Assembly (NCBI GenBank): GCA_903912445.1
Contig: CAIWHP010000072.1
Coordinates: forward strand, 1 to 53,751
Length of the DNA: 53,751 nt
Direction of reading: 5' to 3'
Source of the DNA: an uncultured Lentisphaerota bacterium
Lineage (GTDB): Bacteria > Verrucomicrobiota > Kiritimatiellia > CAIQIC01
Below are positions 1 through 8,612 of the stretch, in pieces. The translations under genes and the position numbers were made by a program. Within the stretch, counting starts at the first letter, position 1; each line of letters opens with the position of its first letter. Below the pieces are notes generated by a model that was not told the origin of the DNA, ran no database searches, and was given only the letters and a program-made list of their open reading frames with translations.

Positions 1-1757
1 TCGCCATCGGTTTGTTTGAGCGGATAGCGCATCGCGGCCGCAACCTGGTCGGCGGTTTTCTCGCTGCCCCAGACGGCGCCATCTTTCGCAACCCACTTGC
101 CGCGCACGATCACCCAGGGCGCGCCGGGGACTTTGTCGAACGCCGTATCGAGCACGGCCTTGCCGGCGACCGGCGGCAGTTCGGGCACCGCAGGCTTCAC
201 GACCGGCGGCGGCAGCTCGCGGCTATAGCCGCCGTCGCGGTAGCGATCGAGCAGACCGGCGAGTTCCTTCACCACAGCGGGATGCTGCGTGCTGACATCC
301 TTCGTCTCGGTGGGATCGCTCTGCAAATCGTAGAGCTGCGGATGGTATTCCTCGGCGCGGGCCTTGCGCGCGCCGGGCTTGATGTCTTCCACCGGGATGC
401 CCTCGATCCATTTCCACTGGCCCTTGCGGATCGCGAAGACACCATCGGAGCTGTGGACGATGATGTCCGGCCGCAGCGGCGCGGCGCGCTGTTCGCCGAG
501 AATCGCAGGCAGGATGCTGTAGCTATCCTCGGCGCCCTTGCTGGCGGCGGGCAGCTTTTCGCCCACGATGGCCGCGGTGGTCGCGAGAATATCGGCGAGG
601 CTGATCGTCTCATTGCAGACCGTGCCGGCGGCGGCCTTGCCGGGCCAGCGTACGATGAACGGCACGCGGAAGTCGCCTTCCCAGATATGGTGCTTGCCGC
701 CGCGCCACGGACCGGTGACAGCCAGCCCCGCGTTCAGTGCGAGGGTCTGCGGCGAGTCGGTCCTCTGCGGCTCCTTCACGCCGCCGTTGTCGCTGGAGAA
801 AATGACCAGCGTATCCTTCGCAAGCCCCTGCTTGTCGAGCGTGTCGAGGATGCGGCCCACACTGCGGTCGAGTTCGTGAATCCAGTCGCCATAGAGGCCG
901 GCGGCGCTCTTGCCGGCGAGATCCTTGTCGGGCGTCACGGGGTTGTGTACGGCGACCGGCGTGAAATAAAGGAAGAAAGGCTTGTCCTTCGGCTGCCGCT
1001 CGATCCATTGCGTCGCCTTGTCGGTGAGCACCTTCATCACACGCTCGTTCTTCCGGCGCGGCGCATCGAGGTCGAGAATGTTCTGCGGCTTCGCTTTGCC
1101 CTCGGTGTCCACGGCGGTGTAGGTCGCCTGGACATCGTCGCTGTCGGGAACTTTCACCTTCATGTTGTCCGGAATTTTCCCCGAGCGCAGCCCATAAACA
1201 AACCGGTTCTCGACGTAGACGCCGGTCAGGTCGCCGTGGTTGCTCGGCACGCCGAAATGATAGTCGAAGCCGACGTCGAGCGGGCCCGGCGAAAGCTCCG
1301 CCGTGTAATCCGTGCGCCACTTGGGCGAATCATCGGCGGCGCCGTAGCCGAGGTGCCACTTGCCGACAGCCGCGCTCTGGTAGCCGTGAGGTTTCAGCAG
1401 CGACGCCATGGTCAGCCGGTTCGTCTCGATGTGCAGCGGCGAGAACGTGCCGAGCACCTCGTGCGTCAGCGACGTGCGCCAACAATAACGCCCGGTCATC
1501 ACCGAGTAGCGCGTCGGCGAGCAGACCGACGAGGTCGTGTTCGCATCGGTGAACCGCCGCCCCTCGCGCGCGAGGCGGTCGATGTTCGGCGTGCGAATCA
1601 GCTTGCCGTCCGCGCCGTAGCAGCCGGCGCTGCCCCAGCCGTAGTCGTCGGACAGAATGACCACAATGTTCGGCCGGCTGACCGTGGCGGGTTTCTCCGC
1701 GGCAATGACGCCGCCCTGCAGCGCGCAGATGCCGAGTAATACCAGTATGGCTTTCAT
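1..1757 (-). CDS. Secreted Cys-type sulfatase, C-terminus cut by window edge
   Basis: Translating the minus strand from the ATG at 1757 gives an open frame of about 585 codons that runs off the left edge, so the 3' end is missing. A Sec signal peptide (residues 1-20) is followed by the sulfatase core: RPNIVVILSDDYGW with the metal-binding Asp pair at 37-38, and the active-site signature VCSPTRYSVMTG with Cys79 as the residue to be oxidised to formylglycine. AVGKWHLG and the FSSDNGG metal motif follow. The last visible ~60 residues (from VLDTAFDKVPG) lie beyond the sulfatase fold and look like the start of an extra C-terminal module. Arylsulfatase-type enzymes remove sulfate esters from sugars outside the cytoplasm. 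Only 10 bp separate it from the next sulfatase, so it is the last visible gene of a leftward operon. The substrate cannot be read from sequence. Confidence 0.93.
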   Translation of the reverse strand, partial: MKAILVLLGICALQGGVIAAEKPATVSRPNIVVILSDDYGWGSAGCYGADGKLIRTPNIDRLAREGRRFTDANTTSSVCSPTRYSVMTGRYCWRTSLTHEVLGTFSPLHIETNRLTMASLLKPHGYQSAAVGKWHLGYGAADDSPKWRTDYTAELSPGPLDVGFDYHFGVPSNHGDLTGVYVENRFVYGLRSGKIPDNMKVKVPDSDDVQATYTAVDTEGKAKPQNILDLDAPRRKNERVMKVLTDKATQWIERQPKDKPFFLYFTPVAVHNPVTPDKDLAGKSAAGLYGDWIHELDRSVGRILDTLDKQGLAKDTLVIFSSDNGGVKEPQRTDSPQTLALNAGLAVTGPWRGGKHHIWEGDFRVPFIVRWPGKAAAGTVCNETISLADILATTAAIVGEKLPAASKGAEDSYSILPAILGEQRAAPLRPDIIVHSSDGVFAIRKGQWKWIEGIPVEDIKPGARKARAEEYHPQLYDLQSDPTETKDVSTQHPAVVKELAGLLDRYRDGGYSRELPPPVVKPAVPELPPVAGKAVLDTAFDKVPGAPWVIVRGKWVAKDGAVWGSEKTADQVAAAMRYPLKQTDG

Positions 1758-1767
1758 GTTTTTCCTT

Positions 1768-3684
1768 TCAAAATTGCCAACTCTTCTTCTGTTCGCCGGC
1801 CTTGAGTTCGATCCAGTCAACATCCACCGACTGCTGCTGTGCCGGCAGATAGACGCGGAGAATATTGATCGGCCCCATGGCGGGCAGGTCCACGCTGACC
1901 TCCTGCCAGTCGCCGGCCTTGAGCGTGAAGGGGACCCGCCTGGCCTCCGTCTCCTTCTTGCCGGGAGGGATCAGCTCGATCTTGCCCTTGCCGCCGTTCG
2001 CGCAGCGGACGCGCAGCTTCGCCACCGCCGGTCCGCTGATGCCCGCGCCGACGCCGAGGAACGGCGCGTCGCCATTGCTCTGGATGGTCACGATGCCGTC
2101 CTTCACCGACGCCGTGCAGCTGCGCGCCTTCCAGCCTTGCAACTTCGGGTCGCTCTCGTCCTTGGCCGACGCTTTGGCTTTCGCCTTGGCCTTGGGCTTC
2201 TGCTTGCCTTCGTCTTCGGGATGATACTTGGCGGGATCGAACGCGGGATTCGGCGCGGGCACAACGGCCTTGGTGTCGGCGAGGAATTTCTCGATGAGCG
2301 CATCGAGTTCCTGCACACGCCCCGGCTCCTGCGCGGCGAGATTATTCTTCTCGCTGAGATCATCGCGGTGATTGAACAGCAGATAGCGGTGCGCGCCTTT
2401 CTCGCCGCCGTGGAAGATGCGGATGAGCTTCCAGTCGTCGCGGATGACGGAGACGGCGGGCGGCAGCCAATCGGGCACGCCGGGGTCGTGCGGGAAGAAT
2501 TGGCAGATGGCCTTGCCGGCGAGCGCGTCGCCTTTCAACGCCGGCAGTATGCTGCGGCCATCGAACTGCTGGCCGGGCGCGGGCTGCAAGCCGAGCACGT
2601 CGAGCAGCGTGGGATAATAATCCTCGCTCTGGATCAGTGCATCGCTGCGCGAGCCGGGCTGCGTGACGCCCGGCAGGATGACCACGCCCGGCACGCGCGT
2701 ACCGCCCTCGAACAGCGTGGCCTTGCCGCCGCGCAGCGGCCGGTTGCTGGTGGGCGTGACGCCGTCCACCTCGTTATACATGTTGCCGCCGTTGTCGGCG
2801 GTGAACACGATGAGCGTGCGGTCGGCAAGCTTCAGCCGGTCGAGCGTATCGAGCAGCGTGCCGACGGCGTCGTCCATGCTCTCCACCATCGCCGCGTAGG
2901 TCGGGCAGCGCTGCGCGTCGGCGGGATTGACGCAACCGCGATATTTTTCAATCAGAGCCTGCTTCGCATCGAACGGCGCGTGGACGCTGAACATCCAGTA
3001 GTTCAGATAGAACGGATGGTCCTTGTTCTTCTCCATCCATTTGACCGCTTCCTTCGCCATGCGGTCCTCGATGTGCTGGTTCGGCTCGCCGGGATCGGCG
3101 TCGAAGTCCGGGAACTTCCACGGCGCCACATAGCTGCCCGCTGGACCCGGCCCCGGCCAGTGGGGCATGTCCACATCGAAGCCCTGCTGCAGCGGCGAAT
3201 AGGGCTCCGCGCCCAGATGCCACTTGCCGAAGTGCGCCGTCGCGTAGCCGGCGTCCTTGAGCGTTTCCGCCAGCGTGCGGTACTCGGTTTTCAGGCGCGT
3301 CACCGAGACCGGCATGATGGACTTCTTGTCCGCCGGCGCGCCCTTGGCCAGCGCCGCTTCAAGGATCACCTTCGCCTCGTGACAGCCCGGCACCGTGATG
3401 CCCGTGCGCGCCGGGCTCAAGCCGGTCATGATCGCCGAGCGCGTCGGCGAGCAGAGCGGACTGGCCGAATGGGCGCGCGTAAAGAGCATGCCGCGCTTGG
3501 CGAGCCGGTCCAGGTTCGGCGTCCGGTGGAACTGCGTGTGCCCGTAGAGCGTCGTGTCCGCCCAGCCAAGATCGTCGGCGAGGATGAAGACGATGTTGGG
3601 CCGGCCGGCCAAGGCGGGTTGCTCTGCGGCACAGACAACACTTTGCAAGGCGATGACGCCGAGCAGTGCGAGTATTTTCTTCAT
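1768..3684 (-). CDS. Secreted Cys-type sulfatase with C-terminal beta-sandwich-like module
   Basis: A 638-residue protein with a signal peptide (1-20), then [14 protein letters not shown] with Asp37-Asp38, and active-site motif [13 protein letters not shown] with Cys78. The sulfatase core ends near residue 495. A low-complexity Lys/Ala linker ([15 protein letters not shown]) follows, then a ~115-residue C-terminal module (from LQGWKARSC to the end) that is nearly duplicated in the next sulfatase upstream (3695-5674). It could bind carbohydrate, but that is inference from its position and its alternating hydrophobic pattern. Ten bases separate it from each neighbour, so the three sulfatases are probably co-transcribed and G2/G3 are tandem duplicates. 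The ATG at 3684 gives a clean signal peptide. The class is certain; the substrate is unknown. Confidence 0.95.
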   Translation of the reverse strand: MKKILALLGVIALQSVVCAAEQPALAGRPNIVFILADDLGWADTTLYGHTQFHRTPNLDRLAKRGMLFTRAHSASPLCSPTRSAIMTGLSPARTGITVPGCHEAKVILEAALAKGAPADKKSIMPVSVTRLKTEYRTLAETLKDAGYATAHFGKWHLGAEPYSPLQQGFDVDMPHWPGPGPAGSYVAPWKFPDFDADPGEPNQHIEDRMAKEAVKWMEKNKDHPFYLNYWMFSVHAPFDAKQALIEKYRGCVNPADAQRCPTYAAMVESMDDAVGTLLDTLDRLKLADRTLIVFTADNGGNMYNEVDGVTPTSNRPLRGGKATLFEGGTRVPGVVILPGVTQPGSRSDALIQSEDYYPTLLDVLGLQPAPGQQFDGRSILPALKGDALAGKAICQFFPHDPGVPDWLPPAVSVIRDDWKLIRIFHGGEKGAHRYLLFNHRDDLSEKNNLAAQEPGRVQELDALIEKFLADTKAVVPAPNPAFDPAKYHPEDEGKQKPKAKAKAKASAKDESDPKLQGWKARSCTASVKDGIVTIQSNGDAPFLGVGAGISGPAVAKLRVRCANGGKGKIELIPPGKKETEARRVPFTLKAGDWQEVSVDLPAMGPINILRVYLPAQQQSVDVDWIELKAGEQKKSWQF

Positions 3685-3694
3685 GTGCTTCCCT

Positions 3695-5674
3695 TCAGAA
3701 TTGCCAAACCTTTTTCTGGTCGCCTGCCTTCAGCTCGACCCAATCGATTTCCACTGGCTGCTGTTGGGCCGGCAGATAAGCGCGGAGAGTATAGAGCGGC
3801 CCCGTCACCGGCAACTCCACGCTCACCTCCTGCCAGTCGCCCGCCTTGAGCGTGAACGGAAACCGTTGCGCATCGGCCTCGATGCGGCTGCGCGGAAGCA
3901 ATTCGATTTTCCCCGTGCCGCCGTGCGCACAGCGGACGCGCAGCTTCGCCACCGCCGGGCCGCTCATTTCCGGGCCGACGCCGAGAAAGGGCGCGGCGTT
4001 GGTGCCGGTGATCGTGAGGAGGCCGTCCTTCGCCGTCGCAAGGCACCCACGCGCCTTCCAGCCGCACAGGGGCTCGGTCGGCGTCGCGGTGATCGCGCCG
4101 AAATTCGGATTGCGCACCGGCACCACAGCACCGGTGTCGCGCAGGAAGTCGCCGATGAGTCCGTTCAACTCGCGCGCCAATTCCGGTTTTTCGACGGCGA
4201 GATTCTTCGCCTCGCCCACGTCGTCTTTGAGGTTGAACAGTTCGAGCCGGTCGCTGCCGTCAGCGTTGTCGCCGAAGAAACGGATCAGCTTCCAGTCGCC
4301 CTTGCGCACATAGGTGCTGGGCAAGAACCCCGGCATCGTCTGCGCGATCGAGTGGTTCCCGTGCGGGAAATGGCAGAAGACACGGTCGCGCACCGCACCG
4401 CCGCCGAGCAGCGTCGCGGTCTGGTCAAACCCATCGAGCTTCAAATCTGCGTGCGGCTGCAGCCCGCACATCGTCAGCAGCGTCGGATACCAATCCACGC
4501 TTTGGAAGAGCGCGTCGCTGGTCGCGCCCGCCTTGGTCTGGCCGGGCCAGACGACGATGCACGGCTCGCGCGTGCCGCCCTCATAGATGGACGCCTTGCC
4601 GCTGCGCAGCGGCCAGTTGCTCGTCGCCGGCTGATCGGCGAAACCTTCGGGATCGGTCGCCTTCGGCGGATATGCGTAGCCGCCGTTGTCGGAGAAGAAC
4701 ACGATGATCGTACGGTCGGCGATGCCCGCCTCCTCCACCGACGCGAGCAGGCGGCCGACGGCATCGTCGAGGCTCTTCACCATCGCCGCGTAGACCGGAT
4801 TGTGCTGCGGATTCTTCGCATCAGCCTTCGCCTTGAAGTGCTCCACGTAGTCGCGCCGCGCATTCCACGGCTCGTGTACGGAGAACGCGCAGTAGTTCAT
4901 GTAGAACGGCCTCTCCTTATGCGCGCGGATATATTTCGCCGCCTCCGCCGACATGAGTTCCTCGATGTGCGTGCCCGGCGGCGCATCGAGCGGCGGATTC
5001 TTGACGACCTTCCACGGCGAGAAGTAGCCGCTGCCCGGCCCAGGCGCGGCCGGCGTGTGTGGGAAATCGGACTCGAAGCCCTGATCCATCGGCTCATAGT
5101 GATCGCCCGGATTTTTCGGCAGATTGTGCCCGAGATGCCATTTGCCGAAATGCGCCGTCGCGTAGCCCGCCTCACGCAGCGCCTCGGCGAGCGTGAAGTA
5201 GTCGGGCTTCAGCCGCGTCAGGCTGTCGGCATTCAGCACGCGCACGTTCGGCTGCGCACGGGGGACGAGCCGCTTTTCCAGTTGCACCTGCGGCTGGTGA
5301 CACACCGGAAACGTGATGCCGGTCCGCGCCGGATAGAGTCCGGTCTGGATGCTCGAGCGCGTCGGCGAACACAGCGGACTCGCGGCGTAGGCCTGCGTGA
5401 GGCGCACGCCGCGCGTCGCGAGCCGGTCGATGTTCGGCGTCTCGTGGAACGTGCTGCCGTAGCAGCCCACGTCGCGCCAGCCGAGATCATCGGCGAGGAT
5501 GAAAATGATGTTGGGCCTGCCCCGAGCGGAGCCGAGGGGCCTGGAGTTTTCCAAGGATTGGCCGCCCAAGGCGGCCTGTCTCGCAAGGCTCGGCTGGAAA
5601 GCCGCACCCTGCGCTCTTCCAACCATTGGAAAAACGCCCAACACCGACAGGATGGCGAGGACAGCCCGCTTCAT
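3695..5674 (-). CDS. Secreted Cys-type sulfatase with repeat-derived linker
   Basis: The ATG at 5674 overlaps the stop of the upstream rhamnosidase as ATGA (5671-5674) and starts a good signal peptide ([13 protein letters not shown]), so I prefer it to the upstream in-frame ATG at 5725. The 659-residue product has [15 protein letters not shown], and the active-site motif [13 protein letters not shown] with Cys102. The C-terminal ~115 residues match the module of the sulfatase at 1768-3684 almost residue for residue, including the ending KAG(D/E)QKK.WQF. The oddity is residues about 15-52, between signal peptide and catalytic domain: this stretch is about 20 residues longer than in the two downstream sulfatases and is encoded by short interspersed repeats (5520-5633). 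It probably acts on the same glycan as the adjacent rhamnosidases. Confidence 0.95.
   Translation of the reverse strand: MKRAVLAILSVLGVFPMVGRAQGAAFQPSLARQAALGGQSLENSRPLGSARGRPNIIFILADDLGWRDVGCYGSTFHETPNIDRLATRGVRLTQAYAASPLCSPTRSSIQTGLYPARTGITFPVCHQPQVQLEKRLVPRAQPNVRVLNADSLTRLKPDYFTLAEALREAGYATAHFGKWHLGHNLPKNPGDHYEPMDQGFESDFPHTPAAPGPGSGYFSPWKVVKNPPLDAPPGTHIEELMSAEAAKYIRAHKERPFYMNYCAFSVHEPWNARRDYVEHFKAKADAKNPQHNPVYAAMVKSLDDAVGRLLASVEEAGIADRTIIVFFSDNGGYAYPPKATDPEGFADQPATSNWPLRSGKASIYEGGTREPCIVVWPGQTKAGATSDALFQSVDWYPTLLTMCGLQPHADLKLDGFDQTATLLGGGAVRDRVFCHFPHGNHSIAQTMPGFLPSTYVRKGDWKLIRFFGDNADGSDRLELFNLKDDVGEAKNLAVEKPELARELNGLIGDFLRDTGAVVPVRNPNFGAITATPTEPLCGWKARGCLATAKDGLLTITGTNAAPFLGVGPEMSGPAVAKLRVRCAHGGTGKIELLPRSRIEADAQRFPFTLKAGDWQEVSVELPVTGPLYTLRAYLPAQQQPVEIDWVELKAGDQKKVWQF
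5520..5633. repeat. Interspersed repeats inside a sulfatase gene (signal-peptide linker)
   Basis: Within the 5' coding part of the sulfatase 3695-5674 lie three recognisable pieces: a C/G-rich element at 5520-5539 (CCCCGAGCGGAGCCGAGGGG), a half-degenerate palindrome at 5547-5563 (TTTTCCAAGGATTGGCC), and a perfect one at 5617-5631 (TTCCAACCATTGGAA). On the coding strand the last one encodes FPMVGR at the end of the signal peptide. The same two repeat types occur at the equivalent position in the sulfatase at 23467-24948. Confidence 0.8.
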
Positions 5675-8595
5675 TTTGTGGCCTTGAAACGATAGGTGCC
5701 CGCTTCCACCGCAAGCACGGCGCAACCGGCTTCCATGCGCAGGAATTTCACGCCGTCAACTTTCGCGAGCGGCTTGCCGCTTTCGGTGACTTGCTCGGCG
5801 CTCGTGGCGGGGACAAAAATCGTCGCCATCGTGTTCGCGGGCACGGTCGCCAGCAATTCGAAGCGGCCGTCCTTCAGGCTCCACTCGCTGACGATGCGGC
5901 CGTGAATGCAGTCGTAGTGCGCCTTGACCCAGTTGATCGGCGTACGTTCGGGGTTGCTGCCGGGCGTCGGCGGACGCGGGGCGATGATGATCTTGTTATA
6001 GCCGGGGCCGTCGCTCTGGATGCCGGCGAGCGTGCCGAGCATCCACTCGCAGACCGCGCCGAACGAATAGTGCGCGAACGAATTCATCTCCGCGTTCTGC
6101 TTGCCGTTCTGCCCCTGGAAGCCGTGCTCCTTGGTGAAGCTGTCCCAGCGTTCCCAGATGGTCGTCGCACCCTGCTCCACCTCGTAGCCCCACGACGGGA
6201 ACTTGTGGCTCTGGAAATGTTTCACCGCCAGGTCATGCTCGCCGACGCTCGTCAGCACCGGCAGCAGCGGGCGCGTGCCGAGGAAGCCGGTGGTCATGCC
6301 GGATTTCTCAGCCGTCTCGCCGGAACGCAGGTTGTCGGCGAGCAGCTTCCCGGACTTCGCGCGCAGGTCGGCGGGAATCAGGTCCATGAAGAGCGCGAGC
6401 GCATACGCGGTCTGTGTGTCCACTGCGAGTGAGCCATCTGGCTTCACATACTTCTGGTTGAAGGCGCGCTTGATGTTGCCGAGCAGCTCGCGGTAGCTCG
6501 CGGCCTCGGCATCCTTGTGCAACACCTGCGCCATCTCCGCCATGAGTTGGGCCGTGTAAGCAAAATACACGGTATCCACAAATTCCAGCGGCGTCTTCGT
6601 GCCGAACGAGAGCCAGTCACCCCAGTCGTTGCCGTGGTTGATGCCGAGGAAATTCTTGCTCGTGGCCTTGCGCCAGTCCATGAACTTCACCATCATCGGC
6701 CAGCAGCGCTCGATGACGCGCGTATCGCCGTAGGCCTGCCACACCGTCCACGGACAGATCACGCCGGCATCGCACCAGGCCGTGCCGAAATCCCAGCCGT
6801 GCTGGAACGGATACGGCGCAAAGCCGGGGAACACGCCGCTCGGCTGCTGGCTCTCCATCAGCTCGCGCAGCCACTTGGTGTAAAAGGCCGCCACGTCGGC
6901 GTTGTAGGTCGCACAGCGCACGTAGATCTGTGCGTCGCCGGTCCAGCCAAAGCGCTCGTCGCGCTGCGGGCAGTCGGTAGGCAGGTCGAGAAAATTGGCG
7001 CGCTGCGTCCAGACGATGTTCTTGAACAGCCGGTTCGCCACGGGATCGGAGCACTCGAAGCCGCTCGTGAACGCCGTGTCGCTGTGCAGCACGAGCCCCG
7101 TGATCGCGTCCTTGCCGGGCGTGCCGGGGAAGCCGGTGACCTCAACATATTGGAAACCGTGGAACGTGAAGCGCGCCACATATTCCTCGGTGCCGCCGCC
7201 GCGGCAGACATAGTGATCGGTCGCGCGCGCCTTGCGGTAGTTCTCGTTCATCAAGCGGCCGTCGGGATACACCATCTCGCCGTAGCGCAGCTGAATGGTC
7301 GTGCCCGCCGGCCCCTTCACTTTCAGGCGTACGACGCCCGCAAAATTCTGGCCGAGGTTGAAGATGTAGACGCCGTTGGTCGGCGAGTTGATCGCGATGG
7401 GTTTGATCTCCTCGATCACGCGCACCGGTACGCCAGGAAACGCCTCCAGCTTCGGCGGCCGCTGGAAGCCAAGATCCACGGGCCGGCCCTTGATCTCGAT
7501 TTTGTCGCCGGGATGCGGCGCATTCGCCCATTCGTAGAACGTCGCCGGCACGCGCCCGTTCTCGCTCGCCAGCAGAGCCTGCTCCCACGACGCGTCGACA
7601 AAGCCCGGCTTCGTCCAGTCCTTCATTTCCTTCCGCGCGTCATAGAACTCACCCATCAGGAAATCGCCTTCGCGAATCGGACCTTCGCCGGTGACCTTCC
7701 ACGATTTGTCGGTCGCGACAACTTTCCGCGAGCCATCCGTATATTCGATTTCCAGTTGCGCCATGAGCGCCGGCGTTCTGCCGTAGGTGGCGCGGCCGAC
7801 CTTTTCCGTGCCGATGCCGGTCAGCAGGCCGAAGCCGATGTAGCCCGCGTACCAGCCGTCCGCCAGCCACACGCCGAGCGCATTATCGCCCTTGCGCACC
7901 AACTCCGTGACATCGTGCGTCCAGTAGTAGGCGCGCTGGCGGTAATCCGTCCAGCCCGGCGCGAACTGCGCGTCGCCGACTCTCTCGCCGTTCAAATAAA
8001 GCTCATAGATGCCCAGCGCCGTCGCGTAGAGCGTCGCGCGCGCAATCTTCTTCTCCGCCGAAAATTCCTTCCGATATTGCCGCGCCGGCGGCAGGAACAG
8101 GTTCTTCGTATCCTTCCACACCGGCGAGTTATCACGAAAGCTGATGTAGTCCGCCGTCCAGTCGCCCGGCTGCAGGAGCCCCATCGTCCACGAGGCCGGC
8201 TTGCTCCACGCGGTGCGGCCGTCCACATCCCAGACGCAGACCTTCCAGAAACACGGCTGGCGCGAAACCAGCGGCTTGCCCGCGTAGGCGATATTGACCG
8301 TGTCGCCGCCGGCGAGCTTTCCGCTGTCCCACAGGTCGCCGCTCTCCTTCCTGAGCAGCGCCGCGCTCGAGGCGACGAGAATCTGGTACGCGGCCTGCTT
8401 CGCACCGCGCGCCGAGGATTCGACGCGCCAACTCAACCGCGGCTGGCTCTCGTCCACGCCCAGCGGATTGACGCGATATTCGCACCGCAGCTCCACCGGC
8501 GTCAGCCGGGCGCCCGCCGGCAGCGCAAACAGGGCAACGGCAATCAGCGCCAGCCGGCTCGGCTGGCCGAGGGCACGGGCAAGGAATGTTTTCAT
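5671..8595 (-). CDS. Alpha-L-rhamnosidase (GH78)
   Basis: A 974-residue secreted protein. The start at 8595 (MKTFLARALGQPS) gives a hydrophobic signal segment ending PAGA; the longer in-frame start at 8670 would overlap the upstream gene. The N-terminal part carries the rhamnosidase fibronectin-like start (VELRCEYRVNPLGVDESQPRLSWRV shortened here to its ends VELRC and LSWRV), then a beta-sandwich (LYLNGERVG, SWKVTGEGPI). The (alpha/alpha)6 catalytic domain contains DCPQRDERFGWTGDAQ at about residues 540-555, the GH78 motif with the proposed general-acid Glu. A C-terminal beta-sandwich begins near GFQGQNGKQNAEMNSF. The enzyme releases terminal alpha-L-rhamnose, probably in the periplasm or outside the cell. 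It lies 17 bp after another GH78 gene and is stop-start coupled (ATGA) to a sulfatase, so it is part of the same operon. Confidence 0.94.
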   Translation of the reverse strand: MKTFLARALGQPSRLALIAVALFALPAGARLTPVELRCEYRVNPLGVDESQPRLSWRVESSARGAKQAAYQILVASSAALLRKESGDLWDSGKLAGGDTVNIAYAGKPLVSRQPCFWKVCVWDVDGRTAWSKPASWTMGLLQPGDWTADYISFRDNSPVWKDTKNLFLPPARQYRKEFSAEKKIARATLYATALGIYELYLNGERVGDAQFAPGWTDYRQRAYYWTHDVTELVRKGDNALGVWLADGWYAGYIGFGLLTGIGTEKVGRATYGRTPALMAQLEIEYTDGSRKVVATDKSWKVTGEGPIREGDFLMGEFYDARKEMKDWTKPGFVDASWEQALLASENGRVPATFYEWANAPHPGDKIEIKGRPVDLGFQRPPKLEAFPGVPVRVIEEIKPIAINSPTNGVYIFNLGQNFAGVVRLKVKGPAGTTIQLRYGEMVYPDGRLMNENYRKARATDHYVCRGGGTEEYVARFTFHGFQYVEVTGFPGTPGKDAITGLVLHSDTAFTSGFECSDPVANRLFKNIVWTQRANFLDLPTDCPQRDERFGWTGDAQIYVRCATYNADVAAFYTKWLRELMESQQPSGVFPGFAPYPFQHGWDFGTAWCDAGVICPWTVWQAYGDTRVIERCWPMMVKFMDWRKATSKNFLGINHGNDWGDWLSFGTKTPLEFVDTVYFAYTAQLMAEMAQVLHKDAEAASYRELLGNIKRAFNQKYVKPDGSLAVDTQTAYALALFMDLIPADLRAKSGKLLADNLRSGETAEKSGMTTGFLGTRPLLPVLTSVGEHDLAVKHFQSHKFPSWGYEVEQGATTIWERWDSFTKEHGFQGQNGKQNAEMNSFAHYSFGAVCEWMLGTLAGIQSDGPGYNKIIIAPRPPTPGSNPERTPINWVKAHYDCIHGRIVSEWSLKDGRFELLATVPANTMATIFVPATSAEQVTESGKPLAKVDGVKFLRMEAGCAVLAVEAGTYRFKATK

Positions 8596-8612
8596 GGTCT
8601 GGTGTTTTCCTG

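Noticed and set aside
12-5695. Long plus-strand open frames (575, 730 and 713 residues) opposite the sulfatase genes
   Set aside because: They are Arg/Ala/Val-rich, have no ribosome sites or domains, and mirror clear sulfatase frames; typical antisense artefacts of G+C-rich codon use.
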